This document shows, one piece after another, positions 1-7,300 of a stretch of DNA of 64,000 nucleotides (position 1 is the stretch's first letter; every line of letters begins with the position of its first letter). Origin of the DNA: Dyadobacter sp. CY312 (GTDB taxonomy: Bacteria; Bacteroidota; Bacteroidia; Cytophagales; Spirosomataceae); assembly GCF_021390535.1 (NCBI RefSeq), contig NZ_JAJUXG010000017.1, positions 1 through 64,000 on the forward strand, read 5' to 3'. The notes under the pieces were generated by a model that worked only from the letters and a program-made list of their open reading frames with translations, searched no databases and had not been told where the DNA came from. A program made the translations under genes and the position numbers.

Positions 1-1
1 C

Positions 2-115
2 AGCATCGCTTCGCCGATCAATGTGAAAAATCTTCCCGCTGGAATCTACCTGGTGAAAATATCTTTCCAAAACGGGGCAGTCGAAAATCGTAAGGTGATT
101 ATTACCCGCTTATAA
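2..115 (+). CDS. C-terminal end of a T9SS type A sorting-domain protein (partial)
   Basis: The window opens inside a gene read in frame from base 2; its last 37 residues and a TAA stop at 113-115 are visible. They include NLPAGIYLVKISFQNG followed by a short basic strand, the usual end of the type IX secretion sorting domain (Por_Secre_tail), where GxYxVK and a final beta strand are typical. By family knowledge such proteins cross the outer membrane through the type IX system, which removes or uses the tail for surface attachment. The function of the missing N-terminal part cannot be told. A strong hairpin follows 18 bases after the stop. Confidence 0.75.
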   Translation, partial: SIASPINVKNLPAGIYLVKISFQNGAVENRKVIITRL

Positions 116-132
116 GGTAAATTTTATTAATG

Positions 133-179
133 AAGCGAAACAGGACCTTTCCTACTTTTGGAAGGGTCCTGTTTCGCTT
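133..179 (+). terminator. Hairpin terminator after the T9SS cargo gene
   Basis: A 20-bp stem (133-152 pairs with 160-179, one G-T pair) with a 7-base loop sits 18 bases after the stop codon of the preceding gene. The T-tract is short, so intrinsic termination is likely but not textbook. Confidence 0.7.
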
Positions 180-366
180 TCCATGGCATTGCAGCTCCAC
201 AGGAATTTACGCTCTTTAGCCCTGATTGTTAGCATGTGGTTGGATACCTAATTCATAAAAAACGTTGTGGATTCTTCAAGTGGATTAAGATTCAAGCTTA
301 TTTATTCGTTTTAAGCCATGATCACTTGGTTTAAGTAATAACAACAACGCTAACCGTTTTTACGAT

Positions 367-382
367 AAATAATTAATTATTT
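367..382. promoter_or_regulatory. 16-bp perfect AT palindrome
   Basis: AAATAATTAATTATTT is a perfect palindrome in the otherwise featureless stretch 180-427, upstream of the GrpB remnant and the AraC gene. It has operator-like symmetry, but AT-rich palindromes arise easily by chance. No other feature is seen in that stretch. Confidence 0.2.
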
Positions 383-427
383 TCTTTCATTGATGTTGAT
401 GAAACGATACTTAATATTGCATCTCAT

Positions 428-598
428 ATGATCAGTATTGTTCCATATCAGGCACATGTGCCATCTCAGTTCCGCGAGATCGCCGGTTCACTTCACGAAG
501 CAACAAAAGCGCGGGATATATCCATTTGTCACATAGGCTCCACAGCTGAAATATGGGTCGCTTCCATTAATTGGTCACCTTCCCACACTGATCTGTAA
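428..598 (+). pseudogene. N-terminal remnant of a GrpB-family protein
   Basis: A 56-codon frame begins MISIVPYQAHVPSQFREIAG, continues with SLHEA and then ICHIGSTA, and stops at TAA 596-598. GrpB-family proteins (a nucleotidyltransferase-like fold, usually about 170 residues) start with an IVPYQ..W...F..E...L segment followed by IDHIGSTSVPGL. The match holds through HIGST and is then lost: VPGLAAKD is replaced by unrelated residues. So this looks like the head of a GrpB gene truncated or frameshifted after about 40 residues. Its stop overlaps the ATG of the AraC gene (TAATG), so if translated it could couple translation to the regulator. The alternative is a short leader peptide; the GrpB resemblance argues for a remnant. 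Confidence 0.5.
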
Positions 599-1404
599 TG
601 CAACTTCCTCCAACCGCCGCACTGGAACATCTGATCAAACATTTTCTCGTCATTGATGTGGACGACATTCCGTACCGAAACCTGAGGATGTTTTCGGATG
701 GGAACACCGGGATGGTCTTCAATTATAAAGACCCTATTCTTATCCGGCAACATAACACACCGGCTGCAAGCCTTCCGTCTTCCTTTTTTTATGGTCCTTT
801 TCACCATTTTCAGGACCTTACGGCCACAGGAAAAATCGGTATTCTGGTGGTCGTTTTTCATCCTTTCGCTATTTCTTCTTTGCTAAAAACGCAGGCCACT
901 AGTCTTATTGATCAGGTTTTAGATCTGGAAGATATCTATTTTCAGGAAGCCGTCGATTTGTCGGACCAGATACATCATGCTCAAACCAACCTGACCAGAA
1001 TCGCCTTGATCGAAGATTTTCTTCTGAAAAAGATGGCCGATTTTAAGCCCGCAAACAGCAATGCACTTCAAGCGGTGAGGCTTATTCAACAGGGCAATGG
1101 CGATATGCCCGTTCGGGTCATTTTATCCTCACTGCAAATCAGTGAAAGGAAGTTGGAGCGCGTTTTTCAGGAGTACGTGGGGTATTCGCCCAAGAAGTTT
1201 GCAGGCATTACCAGAATCCAGTATTTTCTGAAACTATTGCGTCAAAACCGACCTGCAAATTATACAGGCCTGGTGTATGAGGCAGGTTTTTTCGACCAGG
1301 CGCATTTGATCCGGACTATGAAAAATATTTCGGGTTTAACGCCGGGCGAGTATCTGGACCAGCCCAAGCTGCTCGCGGCCAATTTTTTGGAAATACCTTT
1401 ATGA
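598..1404 (+). CDS. AraC family transcriptional regulator
   Basis: This 268-residue DNA-binding regulator has an N-terminal beta-rich sensor region (about 1-130) of the DUF6597-like kind. A C-terminal AraC helix-turn-helix pair (about 165-260) follows, recognisable by ISERKLERVFQEYVGYSPKKF and the second helix region VYEAGFFDQAHLIRTMKNISG with the typical GLTPGEY end. The ATG overlaps the stop of the GrpB remnant. The inducer is unknown. The nitrilase-family gene 84 bases downstream on the same strand is a possible target or operon partner, although a separate promoter element lies between them. Family assignment is firm; the target is inferred. Confidence 0.85.
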   Translation: MQLPPTAALEHLIKHFLVIDVDDIPYRNLRMFSDGNTGMVFNYKDPILIRQHNTPAASLPSSFFYGPFHHFQDLTATGKIGILVVVFHPFAISSLLKTQATSLIDQVLDLEDIYFQEAVDLSDQIHHAQTNLTRIALIEDFLLKKMADFKPANSNALQAVRLIQQGNGDMPVRVILSSLQISERKLERVFQEYVGYSPKKFAGITRIQYFLKLLRQNRPANYTGLVYEAGFFDQAHLIRTMKNISGLTPGEYLDQPKLLAANFLEIPL

Positions 1405-1453
1405 CTTTTTCGCAATTGTCGGATTTGTACAATCAGAGAAGTTTGAGTGCTGG

Positions 1454-1461
1454 TAGCTTTG
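1454..1461 (+). promoter_or_regulatory. Putative -7 element of the nitrilase gene
   Basis: TAGCTTTG matches the Bacteroidota -7 consensus TAnnTTTG and lies 27 bases before the ATG at 1489. No well-spaced -33 TTTG was found, so this rests on the -7 match only. Confidence 0.35.
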
Positions 1462-1488
1462 GGTATTCATTAAAATTGGACAGAATTT

Positions 1489-2430
1489 ATGGAAAATTTG
1501 AAAGTCGCGACGGCGCAGTTTGAAAACCGTAGTGGAGACAAAACTTACAATCTCGAAATGATCGATACACTTTCGCGGCAGGCTGCGAAGGAAGGTGCGA
1601 GGGTAATCGCTTTTCACGAATGCTCGGTGACGGGTTATACATTCGCACGGAATTTGTCCGGGGAGCAGATGCTGGCCATTTCAGAAAGCATCCCCGACGG
1701 TCCCAGTGTACGGAAATTGACTGAGATTTCACACGCAAACAACATTACCATCCTGGCGGGTTTATTTGAAAAGGATGCAGAAAATAACATGTATAAAGCA
1801 TATGTGTGTGTGAATGAAAATGGGCTGGTTGCCAAATTCCGCAAACTACATCCATTCATTAACCCGCACCTAAAGCCAGGCAATGAGTATGTGGTATTCG
1901 ATTTGTTTGGATGGAAATGTGGAATTCTGATCTGTTATGACAACAATATCATCGAAAATGTGCGGGCAACAAAACTGCTTGGAGCTGACATTATTTTTAT
2001 GCCTCACGTGACGATGTGCACGCCGTCTTCGCGCCCTGGTGCCGGTTTTGTCGACCCGGCTTTGTGGTTCAACAAAGAAAACGACCCCACCACCCTGCGA
2101 CAGGAATTCGACGGACTCAAAGGGCGGAGCTGGCTGATGAAATGGCTCCCGGCCCGTGCCTACGACAATGCGATTTACGCCGTCTTTTCAAATCCAATCG
2201 GGATGGACGATGATCAGTTAAAGAATGGCTGCTCCATGATTGTAGATCCTTTCGGAGACGTTGTAGCAGAATGCCGCGCGCTGGGTAATGACATCGCGAT
2301 TGCTACCCTGGTTCCTGAGAAGATAAAAGCAGCAGGCGGTACCAGATACCTTAACGCCCGCAAGCCGGCTTTATACAGTGAGATCATCGGTAAGGCACAT
2401 GTCTCAGAACAGAAGGTGGTTTGGCTTTAA
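1489..2430 (+). CDS. Nitrilase/carbon-nitrogen hydrolase family protein
   Basis: This 313-residue cytoplasmic enzyme of the CN-hydrolase superfamily would hydrolyse a nitrile, amide or carbamoyl C-N bond through a Glu-Lys-Cys triad. All three can be placed: Glu44 in AFHECS, Lys119 in KFRKLHP and the nucleophile Cys149 in GILICYDN. The length fits the family (250-340). An insert around residues 190-220 (PALWFNKENDPTTLRQEFDG) lies where nitrilase branches differ. The substrate cannot be read from sequence; in this branch it could be an aliphatic amide or N-carbamoyl compound. No signal peptide is present. It may be co-regulated with the AraC gene upstream. Confidence 0.85.
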   Translation: MENLKVATAQFENRSGDKTYNLEMIDTLSRQAAKEGARVIAFHECSVTGYTFARNLSGEQMLAISESIPDGPSVRKLTEISHANNITILAGLFEKDAENNMYKAYVCVNENGLVAKFRKLHPFINPHLKPGNEYVVFDLFGWKCGILICYDNNIIENVRATKLLGADIIFMPHVTMCTPSSRPGAGFVDPALWFNKENDPTTLRQEFDGLKGRSWLMKWLPARAYDNAIYAVFSNPIGMDDDQLKNGCSMIVDPFGDVVAECRALGNDIAIATLVPEKIKAAGGTRYLNARKPALYSEIIGKAHVSEQKVVWL

Positions 2431-2490
2431 AGCTGGTCAGGTTAGGAGCCACATGCGCCTTTAATCTTATTTGGTGAGATCCTAACCGCA

Positions 2491-2523
2491 ATCTGTCAGG
2501 TTCTTTGAACGAGCCTGACAGAT
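2491..2523 (+). terminator. Hairpin downstream of the nitrilase gene
   Basis: A perfect 10-bp stem (ATCTGTCAGG at 2491-2500 with its complement at 2514-2523) has a 13-base loop. A second, wider dyad (GGTTAGGA at 2440-2447 and TCCTAACC at 2480-2487) precedes it. The T-tract is weak. Confidence 0.45.
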
Positions 2524-2630
2524 ATCTATTCCAAGATACACAACGCCATTATTTTTTGTGCCAATCATATCTTAACCAACCATAAAAACTTAATATAGTT
2601 TCAGACGGGAATAATTACTCATCTAAAAAC

Positions 2631-2668
2631 AAACACCTTCCTGATCATGTCGGAAAGGTGTTTTTGTG
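2631..2668. terminator. Bidirectional intrinsic terminator
   Basis: AAACACCTTCC (2631-2641) pairs with GGAAAGGTGTTT (2652-2663) with one bulge, followed by T5 on the plus strand and a T-rich stretch on the minus strand. It separates the plus-strand nitrilase from the convergent minus-strand gene ending at 2767. Together with the 2491 hairpin it accounts for most of the gap 2431-2766. Confidence 0.6.
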
Positions 2669-2766
2669 AGTAACAGATGATTGGTATAAACAGCGATGAT
2701 GCCATTTTTAACCTCACATTCTGTTATGATTCCTGTCTCAAAGCTATCTGCCGGAACTCACAGATT

Positions 2767-3063
2767 TTAGTTATTCTCCTGATGTGTACATACTGAAATG
2801 TCGATTTTCTGGCCGACTGGGGATATGGAACTGTCAGAAAAAAATAGGTTGTACACTAAATCGTGCAATTCAGCTTCGGTTAGTATCTTTTCGTCCGGAG
2901 CCTCTTTTTGACCAACATTTACTTTTAACACATCTTCTCCATGTGCATCCACTTCCGGTTGCCCGCCAATCTCGATGCCGGATTGGTGCAGGTGATGAGT
3001 CACGGCATCATTAATTATACTTTTTGATTCTTCCGAAAATGGAAATTGACCAAACTTTATCAT
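2767..3063 (-). CDS. Hypothetical acidic protein, 98 residues
   Basis: I do not recognise this protein. It is small, soluble and acidic, without a signal peptide or membrane segment. It starts MIKFGQFPFSEESKSII and contains a region rich in Glu/Asp and Val (EVDAHGEDVLKVNVGQ). An open frame also exists on the opposite strand (2784-3014), but the minus-strand translation has the more protein-like composition. It lies downstream of the DUF3606 gene on the same strand, 115 bases away, and ends before a terminator-like hairpin. Expression and function are unknown. Confidence 0.45.
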   Translation of the reverse strand: MIKFGQFPFSEESKSIINDAVTHHLHQSGIEIGGQPEVDAHGEDVLKVNVGQKEAPDEKILTEAELHDLVYNLFFSDSSISPVGQKIDISVCTHQENN

Positions 3064-3178
3064 GGTTAATAGTTTATGATTGCTGATGTTATGAAACTGA
3101 GCTGTGGATGCTTTTCGGCACCGTCAACTTTTAATGATATTATCCCGCGAGATGATTTAGGGAAATAAAATATCACAT

Positions 3179-3355
3179 TTACTTATTCAAATACTTTCTC
3201 ACCGCCGCTGCGGATGTACCCACTTCCCGCACAGCTTGTTCCAGCTCTTCCCTGGTAACATTCAGCGCATCGGTCCAGTAAGCAACCTCGTAATCTTCTT
3301 TTACATTGATACGGCTACTATCGGCCACTCCTTGTTTTGTTTTGTCGTCTGCCAT
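3179..3355 (-). CDS. DUF3606 domain-containing small protein
   Basis: A 58-residue frame begins MADDKTKQGVADSSRINVKE and continues DYEVAYWTDALNVTREELEQ, ending in AAAVRKYLNK. The pattern (charged start, R.N..E.YE..YW...L.V....L..AV..VG.....V...L) is that of DUF3606, a family of small bacterial proteins of unknown function found in many Bacteroidota and Proteobacteria, often in several copies. It is probably a compact helical protein with a helix-turn-helix-like layout, but its role is not known. The ATG at 3353-3355 is the natural start. Confidence 0.75.
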   Translation of the reverse strand: MADDKTKQGVADSSRINVKEDYEVAYWTDALNVTREELEQAVREVGTSAAAVRKYLNK

Positions 3356-3516
3356 GGCTTTTCACGGTTGGTTGATGTGATATTCATATCAAAATCCGTA
3401 CCAGTGTAGCAGTACCAGCGGGTGAATCAAATAAAGCCCAATTCAGGGCTTTTCATACGTGAACCTGTATTCAGGATTGGGTATGTTTTTGGATTCAGAA
3501 CAATTAATTCTGATGG

Positions 3517-4521
3517 TTAAGGAGCAACGGCCAGCAGATCTGCTCCCTTTTTATGCTGTAATTTCCAGGAAAACCTGGCGCTTACGGGATGGTGGTCGGA
3601 GAGTGGTTTTCCATTATCCAGAAATGAAAAATTTTCAAGATGATATTCAGAAACAGTGAATTGAATCAGTTCATTGCTGCGGTAAAAAATCTTGTCGATT
3701 GATTCGGCCTCTCCCGTAATTTTAAGAATATTACTTTCCGGCAATTTTTTGTCCGCAGCCGGTATGTGATTCTTGTTTTTCAGTTCCAGCCAGGCATCGT
3801 TAAACTCATTTTCTTTCAAAAACTGATGCACATTGTCATAATGATAACTGTAATGCGCATTAAAATCACCCATGATGATCACAGCCTGATCCTTTGAATT
3901 TTCCCTGATAAACTTTGATAGCTGAATCAGGTTTTCACGTCGTGCCCCGGCAGCTGACAAATGGTTGTAAGCATTTGCGTGAATATTGTACAGATGTATA
4001 AAGAGCTTATCTGCAATTTCAATCCTTGAAAAAGTGAAACCTTTCGGAGTGAGACAATCCGCACCGGTACAGTTGTTCCATGGAACGTGCCGAACCTGAT
4101 GTACCGGAAATCTCGATAAAGTGTTCAAACCATCACCAAACGGAACGCCGCCTTTGGTCCTGGTGCGAAACGGGTGCGCATTACCCGAATGATAGAGTTG
4201 CCTGTTGTAATTAAAATCCTCCTGCACATTCACAATGTCGAAGTTGTTGAGTCTTCTTCCTATTTCCGCTATGCTTGGTGCGCGCCTTGTTGCAGCACTG
4301 GAAATGATCTGCGGCAAGCCAGCGATGTTGTATGTCAAAACAGAGAATTCTCCTGAATCCTGGCTCTTTAGATTTATACTGGTATGGTCGGTTTGCCTCA
4401 GTTCCGATTGCTGTTTTGAGAAATCCGGGAAGGCGGGAGAGAAAAAGAGGAGTGTGGCGAGCGCGGACTGTGCTGAGAACCGTCCAAGAAATCTTTTATT
4501 GTAAGGAGATTTCCGAATCAT
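3517..4521 (-). CDS. Secreted endonuclease/exonuclease/phosphatase-family protein
   Basis: This 334-residue protein has the DNase I-like (EEP) fold used for metal-dependent cleavage of phosphodiesters. A basic N-terminus and hydrophobic stretch (SALATLLFFSPAF) suggest export. The fold signature is visible in order: LTYNIAGLP (about 62-70), the metal-binding Glu in IVNVQEDFNY (about 96-105), HLYNIHANA, the catalytic IIMGDFNAHY and the terminal SDHHPVSARFSW with the catalytic Asp-His. Substrates in this family range from DNA to phospholipids such as sphingomyelin; the sequence does not decide between them. It stands alone, with divergent or unrelated neighbours. Confidence 0.8.
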   Translation of the reverse strand: MIRKSPYNKRFLGRFSAQSALATLLFFSPAFPDFSKQQSELRQTDHTSINLKSQDSGEFSVLTYNIAGLPQIISSAATRRAPSIAEIGRRLNNFDIVNVQEDFNYNRQLYHSGNAHPFRTRTKGGVPFGDGLNTLSRFPVHQVRHVPWNNCTGADCLTPKGFTFSRIEIADKLFIHLYNIHANAYNHLSAAGARRENLIQLSKFIRENSKDQAVIIMGDFNAHYSYHYDNVHQFLKENEFNDAWLELKNKNHIPAADKKLPESNILKITGEAESIDKIFYRSNELIQFTVSEYHLENFSFLDNGKPLSDHHPVSARFSWKLQHKKGADLLAVAP

Positions 4522-5126
4522 ATGCTGAGGTTTTGTTTACCAAAATTACACCTGCATTATGACCCGTGAAGTGTACTTAGATTAACATTTTATTACCAAT
4601 AAGAGAGGCGTTGTCAGGATTTCAAAACCAAAAATGGCGGTCATTTCTGACCGCCGGCAATCTGCAACAAAAAAGTGGGCGCATACACTGCAAGTACTTA
4701 TTTGTGGTTGTAAAACCAACACAGGTTAATTCCTGATATTGCGCTGCGATCATCTTTTTGATAAATAGAATGTAGCAGATGTATACCTGCTGCGAATTTC
4801 ATAACGTCGCGTTCCGATAATCGGATCCTGCAAAAAGAATGAAAGAGATTGCGCCATGAAGGTAAGGCAAAAGCGAAGCCAAAAAACAGAGGAAACACAA
4901 TGATAATATTGGAGCCGGCGTGTGAAGAAAAGCGGAACAAATGCGATTGCCTAGTCCATCTTTTGCTTTTAATAAATGAATGGCACCGTTAAACGGATCT
5001 CTATTGCGGAGCTGTGAGGGAGAAATTAATTTGGTGCTGTTAAACTGATTATTGCACCCTGAACCGTGAGACAGGAAGTATTGACTGTACAGTTATCAAA
5101 TCTTGGAATCAACCGCAATAGCTAAT
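4522..5126. other. 605-base stretch without a convincing gene
   Basis: One clear element is a hairpin at 4636-4655 (8-bp stem GGCGGTCA, 4-base loop) followed by T5 on the minus strand, which looks like a minus-strand terminator although no convincing minus-strand gene lies upstream of it. An 80-residue minus-strand frame (4698-4940) does not resemble a protein. A 10-bp palindrome ACTGTACAGT at 5084-5093 sits upstream of the receiver-like gene and could be a regulator site. Confidence 0.4.
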
Positions 5127-5615
5127 ATGGACCAAATTGTTATTTTAGATCGGCAACCCATGCTACGTTTGGGATTAAAACTCCTGTTGAATGAGAAATA
5201 TCAGGAGTTCAGTATTCGGGAAGCGCACAACTTTGACGAGTTCTGCGGGTGTCTGCAACCTGATAACGACGTGTCTATTTTTATCCTCGGGTTGGATCCG
5301 GAAAAGGAAAAGACTGATCTGCGGATAATCAGGAACATCAAAAGAAAATTCCCTGATGCCCGGATTGTACTGTATGCCGACAACATGGAATCTATGGCGC
5401 TCATGATGTGCTTCCGGGCAGGTATTGCCGCATACATACCTAAGCAAAGTACCGAAACGGAATTGATCGAATGTTTACAGTCCGTTCGCTGCAAAAAACG
5501 GTACTTGTCCTCTCAGATTTTAGTACAGCTTACAAAAGATCCCGGGCAATACCCGGGCTTCCTGCTCCCGCAGTCCGGTTTGCGGAGAGGGGACATTAAA
5601 TACCGGCGGAAATAG
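5127..5615 (+). CDS. Stand-alone degenerate response-regulator receiver protein
   Basis: This 162-residue protein, from the ATG at 5127, matches the receiver half of NarL/FixJ-type response regulators (IVILDRQPMLRLGLKLLL, the alpha/beta pattern to about 125, and the conserved Lys of AAYIPKQS near 106). Key residues are missing. The acidic pair is D8-R9 instead of D-D, and the strand that should end in the phosphoacceptor Asp reads SIFILGLDPE, with Gly at the expected position. The LuxR-type helix-turn-helix is absent; residues 130-162 are unrelated and basic. It is therefore probably a pseudo-receiver that binds a partner without phosphorylation. A bidirectional terminator follows. Confidence 0.6.
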   Translation: MDQIVILDRQPMLRLGLKLLLNEKYQEFSIREAHNFDEFCGCLQPDNDVSIFILGLDPEKEKTDLRIIRNIKRKFPDARIVLYADNMESMALMMCFRAGIAAYIPKQSTETELIECLQSVRCKKRYLSSQILVQLTKDPGQYPGFLLPQSGLRRGDIKYRRK

Positions 5616-5725
5616 AACAACGATTTTTATAATGAGGTCTTGATTTTGAATCAGAATTTGAAAGTCAATGCCAGTTGTACCGATCGTATTATCTGAAAAC
5701 AAGCATGTAATGCAATAAAAATGAC

Positions 5726-5759
5726 ACGGCGGTTGATGAATTACTCCATCAGCCGCCGT
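5726..5759. terminator. Bidirectional terminator between the receiver gene and susD
   Basis: ACGGCGGTTGATG (5726-5738) pairs with CATCAGCCGCCGT (5747-5759), 13 bp with one G-T pair and an 8-base loop. On the minus strand it is followed by TCATTTTTATT, serving the SusCD operon that ends at 5788. Confidence 0.75.
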
Positions 5760-5787
5760 TTCATTTGCCAGGATCCTGTTATCCTTT

Positions 5788-7290
5788 TTATTGGTAATTA
5801 GGATGTTGTTTCAAATTGGGATTAACGTCCAGCTCGTCCTGAGGTACCGGGAACGCGTAGCTTTTTTCAGTTGGCTTAAAAGTGGTAATTCGTTTGATAA
5901 TGGCATTCTGCCGCTTCAAATCAAAGTACGCATGGCCTTCCTCACAAAGCTCCCAGGAACGCTCCTGAATGATGGCTTCTCTCAGCGATTCTTTTGTCAT
6001 AGAGCCTGGTGTGAGCAAGGGGAGTCCTGCTCTTTCTCTCACCATGTTAATCCCTTTTACAGCTGCCGCGCTCGGTCCTTTTGCCTCGTTTTCTGCTTCT
6101 GAGTGCATCAGCAACACATCGGCATAGCGGGTAATTGGCAGGTTTGTAGCGTAGTCACCTGTGCCTGTTGCTTTGTTGTCATCCATATTGATGAATTTGT
6201 TAAAGTGAGGCAGAGTGATTGTTTTTGGATACTCATACACCGTTCCGTTTCCTCTGATATCACTGTAAGAAACGACAAACGTTTTGTTGCGTCTTTTATC
6301 TTTTGCATCCATAGAATCAAAGAATTTGGTCTCAGCTACCAGAGAAGACCAGCCATCCAGCCTCAGCTGGTTACCGCTGCGAATGCCGGTGAAAGTCGGA
6401 AAATCTTTTCCCAGGCCAATCCCGCTTTCCAGTTCCATGCTGAAAATATATTCTTTCGCATGTTCATTGGCGATGGTAAAAACATCACTGTAGTTGGCAT
6501 GAAGGCCGTATCCATACGCAGTGTTGTTGATAATCTTGTTGGCTTCATCAGCAGCAAGAGCCCAATATTCCTGTTTGTTCCAGGGCTTTCCGGCTCTGGT
6601 CAGATAAGCCTTTGTGAGCATCGTTTGCGCAGCTCCGGCTGTTGCCCGACCAATATTTCTGCCCGTTTGTACAGGTGGTAAAACCGATAGCGCATATTTA
6701 AAATCGTCAATGATCAGTGCCCACACTTTTTCGTCTGTATCGGCATTGGAAGGATAAAGATCCTCATTGTTTTCAACCACTACGTAAGGCACATGATCGA
6801 AGAAACGCACCAGTGTCAGATAGGCGAGTCCACGGAGAAATCTTGTCTCCGCCACAATCTGCTCTTTGTTAGCCGGGTTAACATACGTGATCTGATCCGC
6901 ATATTGGATGACCGTATTTGCGCGGTTAACCATTTTGTATAAACCACTCCATATTGTTTTGAAGCCGGTAGAACTTGGCGTCCAGGTGTATTGATCCAGC
7001 TCCGAACGCCACGCTTCACCCGAGTTGTTGGGCCACGATGACTCACCCGGATATTCGCCAGCAAGCCACACCTGCCTTCCCCAGCAATCGCCTGAGTGCA
7101 TCGCATTGTAAACTGAAATAACACCCGCCTGCATGTCTGCTTCGGTTTTGTAAAAATTCAGGGGAGTAAGCGTATCGTACACTTTTTCTTCCAGGAAACT
7201 CTCGTGACAGCCGAACATGCTCGTCAGAAAGAGTGCTGAGGAAATCCATATTTTGAAATTCTTTTTCATCGTCATATTTTTTAATAGCAT
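5788..7290 (-). CDS. SusD/RagB family nutrient-binding outer-membrane lipoprotein
   Basis: This 500-residue lipoprotein caps the SusC channel and binds the nutrient at the cell surface. The N-terminus carries a signal with a lipobox ending SMFGC, then ESFLEEKVYDTLTP and the TPR-like helical SusD body. RagB/SusD hallmarks are visible: the early FYKTEADMQAGVISVYNAMH helix, ARTRGLAYL-like ETRFLRGLAYLTLVRFFDHV, RYADVLLMHSEAENE and IIQERSWELCEEGHAYFDLKR. Starts at 7275 and 7269 are equally possible. It lies 10 bases after SusC in the same operon, and its stop is followed by a strong terminator. The substrate (glycan, peptide or other) is not evident because no degradative enzyme is encoded beside it. 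Confidence 0.92.
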   Translation of the reverse strand: MLLKNMTMKKNFKIWISSALFLTSMFGCHESFLEEKVYDTLTPLNFYKTEADMQAGVISVYNAMHSGDCWGRQVWLAGEYPGESSWPNNSGEAWRSELDQYTWTPSSTGFKTIWSGLYKMVNRANTVIQYADQITYVNPANKEQIVAETRFLRGLAYLTLVRFFDHVPYVVVENNEDLYPSNADTDEKVWALIIDDFKYALSVLPPVQTGRNIGRATAGAAQTMLTKAYLTRAGKPWNKQEYWALAADEANKIINNTAYGYGLHANYSDVFTIANEHAKEYIFSMELESGIGLGKDFPTFTGIRSGNQLRLDGWSSLVAETKFFDSMDAKDKRRNKTFVVSYSDIRGNGTVYEYPKTITLPHFNKFINMDDNKATGTGDYATNLPITRYADVLLMHSEAENEAKGPSAAAVKGINMVRERAGLPLLTPGSMTKESLREAIIQERSWELCEEGHAYFDLKRQNAIIKRITTFKPTEKSYAFPVPQDELDVNPNLKQHPNYQ

Positions 7291-7300
7291 TTACATCTGA

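Noticed and set aside
529..861. Minus-strand frame overlapping the start of the AraC gene
   Set aside because: It is the antisense shadow of AraC and the GrpB remnant; no family match.
2784..3014. Plus-strand frame opposite the small hypothetical gene at 2767-3063
   Set aside because: Rich in Leu/Arg/His with an unnatural composition; the minus-strand reading is more plausible.
4698..4940. 80-residue minus-strand frame near a minus-strand terminator-like hairpin
   Set aside because: Composition is not protein-like, with no recognisable family; kept only as a note in the gap entry.
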